From NCBI GenBank assembly GCA_004151065.3, contig NWUY0300010744.1, positions 4,697 through 15,128 on the forward strand: a stretch of DNA of 10,432 nt. Reading direction: 5' to 3'. Made by a program: the position numbers and the translations under genes. The stretch comes from Larix sibirica. Lineage: Eukaryota > Streptophyta > Pinopsida > Pinales > Pinaceae. Positions 7,080 to 10,432 of the stretch are shown piece after piece. The notes beneath the pieces were generated by a model that did no database searches, was not told the origin of the DNA, and saw only the letters and a list, made by a program, of their open reading frames with translations. Position 1 is the first letter of the stretch, and the number at the start of each line of letters is the position of its first letter.

Positions 7080-8875
7080 TAGCTTTCCAGTATAGAATAA
7101 AACTTAAAAAATCTAATTTGAAAACTAACTCGTCCTAATCTATTTCTACCATATCCTGCGCAGGAGCATGATTTAAAAATAAATTGTTGATCCAAAAAAA
7201 ATAATGGTATTACTTGTCTATTGAAACAAAGACAGAAACAACACAGTAATATGTTGAACCACCAATACTTACAGAATCAAGAAACAGTATGTTTATGATT
7301 CTAAAAATATATTTACGCATCAAGTCTCTTCAACCATTTAAAGCAACCAGACAAGGAATAGCATAAAAAAAAAACTCATCTAGCATACATCTAATTAAGT
7401 AAAATAAGAACAATCTTACAAAACAAAATTAGATTCTTGAAATGATCGCAGCAAAAAGGGACAAGTGCAGAGCTCGATCGATTTTCATTAAATTTGATGG
7501 TGAAGATTCCTGATCTCCTCTTCTGTAATACAAAGGTTACAAAAGAATAAAACAGGCTACAATGGTGGTCTGGCAAAAGCCTTGAGTCACTGGAGAGACC
7601 TCTTCCCCCCTTCTGCATCAATCTACAATTACAGAGAAATGTTTCATTTCGTGTCGCTTTACAGAGCATTCCCCCATTTGATAGTCCAATTCCTCTAGCT
7701 TTATAGGCTATCTGACCTCTTAGTGTAACCGATTATCTCCACGAGATAATTGATGGTCTCCTCATTTATCGAAATTAGCTTTGATGAGCTGGCTCATATA
7801 AACTGGTCTCATCTTATGAAACTTTAACCTTTTAAACACGCAGTAAAGAAAATGTGGATTCCTCCTCGACTTGTATATTTGATTTGATCTTCAACCCTGG
7901 ACGATCTTTTAGTGTAAAGTAAAGTTCTGAATGCTATCATAGCAGTAAATTTGATGATATTTGACAATATAGCGATCAGTTGTCTCTCCTCGTCATTGTT
8001 ATAAGGTAATGAGGAGGTAAATGTCATTCATTTCTTTCAAGTGATCTGTATAGTAAATTCCATCATAAATATCAGTAAAATTGCTCCTATGATCCTTTAA
8101 CTTGACCTACACGGTCGCCTTCGACAATCCCTTTGTAGAAATAGCAACCTCCCAACGATAGAGACTGCGCTTGTTCCTCTATAAGCTCCAACCTCTGTCA
8201 TTTGCTGGCAATCTGGATTACACTAACATGTTGTTGAGATAATGATTTGTATTTAAAACAATCTGTGTATACATTGACAATAGAATTTTAATTAACACGT
8301 AAACCCAACTTCAAGACGTATGGCAAGTTTGAAGAACTTTTGGATTTTGGACCACTGCCGTTTGCATACATCCTATGAAATAAAGGTGACGAATGTAGAA
8401 GCCCAACATACAATGATATGTTTTCCACGTAATCACACTAAAACCTTTGGATGTCGAAAAATAAATTATATGACTTTATCTTCACAATCTAATGCACATT
8501 GAGGTATAATTCCTCCTAGGATTTTATTTCGTGCATAGTCATAAAAAGTTAGAAGAATCAAAGTCAAAAGATAACGACAAACGCACAAACTAATCAAATC
8601 AAATTTTTTAAAGAAGGAAAAGACATTTTCTTTGTAATTCATGTGTTGGTAATATAAACCAAACAATCAAAGGTTTCACGTAAATCATCTCTTATTACCA
8701 ATTTTAAAGTATGGACGAAATTTCCAATGTCAACCATTCTACTTTACTGGCAATTTTTTTAGGTTTATCACCTTTTAAATAATGAAAACTTTTTGATAAT
8801 AAGAATTTATGCATAGTGATAAGGTTATATAAGTGATGAACTTTTACGATCTACTCTTTGAAAGAGTTTACAAAA
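7080..8875. other. Long stretch without recognisable gene
   Basis: No known protein or RNA gene is seen. Around 7400-7800 and 8090-8220 the composition is less AT-rich. On the minus strand a TTTGTATTACAG string (about 7535-7524) could be a plant 3' splice site, followed by a 92-codon open frame at 7391-7669 with no recognisable domain, so a fragment of a transcribed gene or 3' untranslated region is possible. A 7-bp perfect hairpin (ATTATCT/AGATAAT) lies at 7732-7750. Everything else appears to be degenerate intergenic DNA. Confidence 0.4.
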
Positions 8876-8958
8876 TTCTTTGTATTGGTATTTTATTTAT
8901 TTAAATATTGATGAAATTATAAATAAACTTAAAATGGTATAAAATACCATACAAAGAA
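8876..8958. repeat. 83-bp foldback (short inverted repeat element)
   Basis: The left arm TTCTTTGTATTGGTATTTTA (8876-8895, continuing one T) pairs with the right arm 8939-8958 (ATAAAATACCATACAAAGAA) over about 20 base pairs with a single bulged T. The interior adds further A/T pairing. The right arm overlaps a perfect palindrome, ATGGTAT-AAA-ATACCAT (8934-8950). The size and structure fit a small MITE or foldback element, or a precursor of small RNAs. I could not define a target-site duplication. Confidence 0.65.
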
Positions 8959-9577
8959 ATAACATCATGTTATGCATAAAAGTTGGAAATGGATTTTGTA
9001 TGATTGTATAAGACATCTCATTAAAATCATTTCTGGTTTGGCATGTTAGGAAAAATAAGAATCAAATTTGTGATCAATCAAATAGAGATAATGCTAAAAT
9101 AAAACTTCTTAATAAATTGATATCTTACTCAGATTGAACATTATAAGCTTGTCTCAAACATTTAATATACCAGTCTCTAAAACATGGATTGAAATACTTG
9201 AAATTGAATGTTTGGTCAAATTGTTATGCTAGGCCAAGATGCCTTTTCAACTCGTTGATGCAAATTAAGGCTGAAAAGAAAAGAAGACTGTCAAAATATT
9301 GAAATGATTCAGTCAAGTCAAACCAAAGCATGTATCAACCTAGCCCAAATAAGAGTATGCAATCATTGTTGAGCAACCAGGAAACCAATAGAGTCAAGCG
9401 ACATAAATCACCAAATCTTTATGAAATAAAAATCAAGCCAAAGAAATAGAAGTGCAAAAGGTAAAGGATCGAAGAAATAAAGTCATGAAATCACCTTCCA
9501 AATCAAACGAGATAAAAGAAAAAGAAACTCAAAGCTAAATATTCACAAAATTCTAATGGGGGTCCCCTTTTATTTTT
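8959..9577. other. AT-rich DNA before the LTR-like end
   Basis: No gene is recognised. From about 9230 to 9560 the + strand becomes purine-rich and, in one frame, encodes a Lys/Glu/Gln-rich stretch (about 9430-9530) without a motif. If 9595 is a 3' LTR, this would be the 3' end of the internal region of its element. Confidence 0.35.
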
Positions 9578-9594
9578 AAAAAATCAAGGGGAGA
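9578..9594 (+). promoter_or_regulatory. Polypurine tract
   Basis: AAAAAATCAAGGGGAGA is purine apart from one TC and directly precedes a TGTTGG LTR-like start. This is the expected position and form of the plus-strand primer site of an LTR retrotransposon. It lies within a hairpin (TCCCCTT at 9563-9569 with AAGGGGA at 9586-9592). Confidence 0.5.
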
Positions 9595-9704
9595 TGTTGG
9601 GGTTCCAACACGGCTTTGTAATGATATTAAGTTTTATACTTTGATTTTGAACTAGCAATGCATTTAAACTTTGTATAAACAATAATGTTATATGCTTATA
9701 CGAA

Positions 9705-9730
9705 CTGTTTTGTGTGGCTGTTTTGTGTGG
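9705..9730 (+). repeat. Perfect 13-bp tandem duplication
   Basis: CTGTTTTGTGTGG occurs twice in direct succession (9705-9717 and 9718-9730) without change, inside the LTR-like region. Confidence 0.9.
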
Positions 9731-9875
9731 CCTCTCAGCTTCGTAAACCCGTTTGTATAATATAAATGTTTCGTTAACTCTGTAATGAAACATATTTGAG
9801 CCTTACTGATGTATCTATGAATATACTTTGTTTTATAATAATTTTAAGCTATTATACTATGTTTATAAACACACA

Positions 9876-9896
9876 TATGATAATATATTTATCATA
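9876..9896. repeat. Perfect 8-bp hairpin
   Basis: TATGATAA (9876-9883) and TTATCATA (9889-9896) are reverse complements around a 5-nt loop. It lies in the LTR-like region. Confidence 0.7.
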
Positions 9897-9950
9897 CCCT
9901 AATATGTTATTTCTTGATACTGTGTGCATTATATTAGAACCTAATACTAT

Positions 9951-9982
9951 GTAAATATTGTAAATATTAACTCTATTTACAA
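9951..9982. repeat. Short tandem repeat overlapping a 9-bp hairpin
   Basis: GTAAATATT is repeated in tandem at 9951-9959 and 9960-9968. TTGTAAATA (9958-9966) is the perfect reverse complement of TATTTACAA (9974-9982), with a 7-nt loop. It sits about 35 bases before the N. Confidence 0.7.
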
Positions 9983-10015
9983 TGATACATTATATAGATA
10001 TTTTTAATATCAACC

Positions 10016-10016
10016 N
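10016..10016. other. Single ambiguous base at a sequence junction
   Basis: This is the only N in the window. To its left is AT-rich LTR-like DNA with a TAA (10005-10007) in the frame of the downstream gene; to its right reverse transcriptase homology starts at once. It may mark a contig join or an ambiguous call at a real breakpoint. Confidence 0.6.
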
Positions 10017-10432
10017 GAATGGGTTGCAAACTTGGTTCCCGTTCGAAAAAAGAATGGAGAGATAAGGTTATGTGTGGATTTCCGGAATCTTAATAGAGCT
10101 TCTTTGAAGGAGAATTACCCATTGCCAAAGATTGAGCAAATTATGCAAAAGGTAGTGGGTGCACAGAGAATTTCCATGGTTGATGGATTTTCAGGGTATA
10201 ATCAAAGAGCTATACATCCAGATGATAGGGAGAAAACAACATTCACTACTCCATGGGGCACATTCATGTACGGTAAGATTCCATTTGGATTGATGAATGC
10301 AGGTGCAACATTCCAAAGATCTATGGATATAGCTTTTGTAGGAGAAAGGGATAAATTTGTTATGATCTACTTGGATGATATTACAGTCTTTTCCCAGTCC
10401 GATGATGAGCACTTGAAGCATCTTGAGCAAAC
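10017..10432 (+). CDS. Ty3/gypsy reverse transcriptase, partial at both ends
   Basis: Reverse transcriptase of an LTR retrotransposon copies element RNA into cDNA in virus-like particles. The frame is stop-free for 138 codons and leaves the window open. Residues 2-14 (WVANLVPVRKKNG) and 18-26 (LCVDFRNLN) are the N-terminal fingers motifs. VDGFSGYNQ at 55-63 is the motif A region with the first catalytic Asp at 56. Residues 76-81 (FTTPWG) and 89-101 (PFGLMNAGATFQR) are motif B. YLDD at 118-121 (bases 10368-10379) carries the other two catalytic Asp. Motifs, order and spacing are typical of plant Ty3/gypsy pol. Position 64, usually Ile or Val after GYNQ, is Arg (AGA, 10206-10208), which could be a damaging change. 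Upstream pol (gag, protease) is absent: a stop lies just before the N. RNase H and integrase would lie beyond the window. It is unlikely to belong to the integrase remnant at 5972, which is far more decayed and lies upstream. Confidence 0.95.

Larger units (their letters stand above)
9595..10015 (+). mobile_element. Partial LTR, left end at TGTTGG
   Basis: The sequence starts with TGTTGG directly after the polypurine tract, the usual form of a plant LTR 5' end. TGTTGG (9595-9600) and CCAACA (9605-9610) form a small inverted repeat at the very edge. The body is AT-rich and noncoding, with a tandem 13-bp duplication and several hairpins. No CA end, second LTR or primer binding site is visible before the N at 10016, so the element is incomplete in this window. 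The strand is inferred from the order of tract and TG end. Confidence 0.45.

Noticed and set aside
10191-10430. 79-codon minus-strand open frame
   Set aside because: It is the antisense shadow of the reverse transcriptase, whose motifs are unmistakable on the + strand.
5972-10432. One single Ty3/gypsy element containing both the integrase remnant and the RT
   Set aside because: In Ty3/gypsy elements RT precedes integrase. Here integrase lies about 4 kb upstream of RT on the same strand and is much more decayed, so they are separate copies.

Overview
This window looks like nuclear, accessory (repeat-derived) DNA from a land plant, most likely a seed plant with a large, repeat-rich genome. It is AT-rich, has no intact host gene that I can recognise, and carries decayed fragments of plant-type Ty3/gypsy LTR retrotransposons, a tRNA-derived SINE with target-site duplications, foldback repeats and a partial LTR. 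There is no sign of bacterial organisation (operons, ribosome binding sites, CRISPR). I cannot name the species.

Left part (1-1800): AT-rich DNA leads into a more GC-balanced, coding-like stretch on the + strand (about 432-1249). It reads as a broken gene in two frames and ends in a coiled-coil-like segment with an acidic C-terminus. A 3'-flank-like region with a strong hairpin follows. At 1550-1765 sits a SINE with A-box and B-box promoter motifs and about 26-bp target-site duplications on both sides.

Middle part (1800-5720): a long-loop inverted repeat (1891-2018) is followed by minus-strand protein-like blocks broken by stops and frame changes (about 2185-2791, 3041-3725 and 4716-5716). 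The last is a coiled-coil-rich pseudogene traceable over about 1 kb. I recognise no family for any of them.

Right-centre (5970-6800): a + strand Ty3/gypsy integrase remnant with a recognisable YHPQ-x-DG motif lies nearly head to head with the minus-strand pseudogene. It may run to a weak pol C-terminal match ending at 6781, where a TGTTGG-type boundary begins. From 6800 to 9580 there are only short repeats, hairpins and an 83-bp foldback.

Right end (9578-10432): a polypurine tract abuts a TGTTGG LTR-like start, which continues as AT-rich sequence to the single N at 10016. Immediately after the N, a stop-free Ty3/gypsy reverse transcriptase fragment begins and runs off the window. The N coincides exactly with the start of the homology and an in-frame stop lies just upstream, so the join may be an assembly artefact or a truncation breakpoint. 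These genes do not work together as a system; they are layered remnants of separate insertions. I found no convincing new functional system. The best leads are the unidentified minus-strand pseudogenes, the SINE and the N/RT junction.
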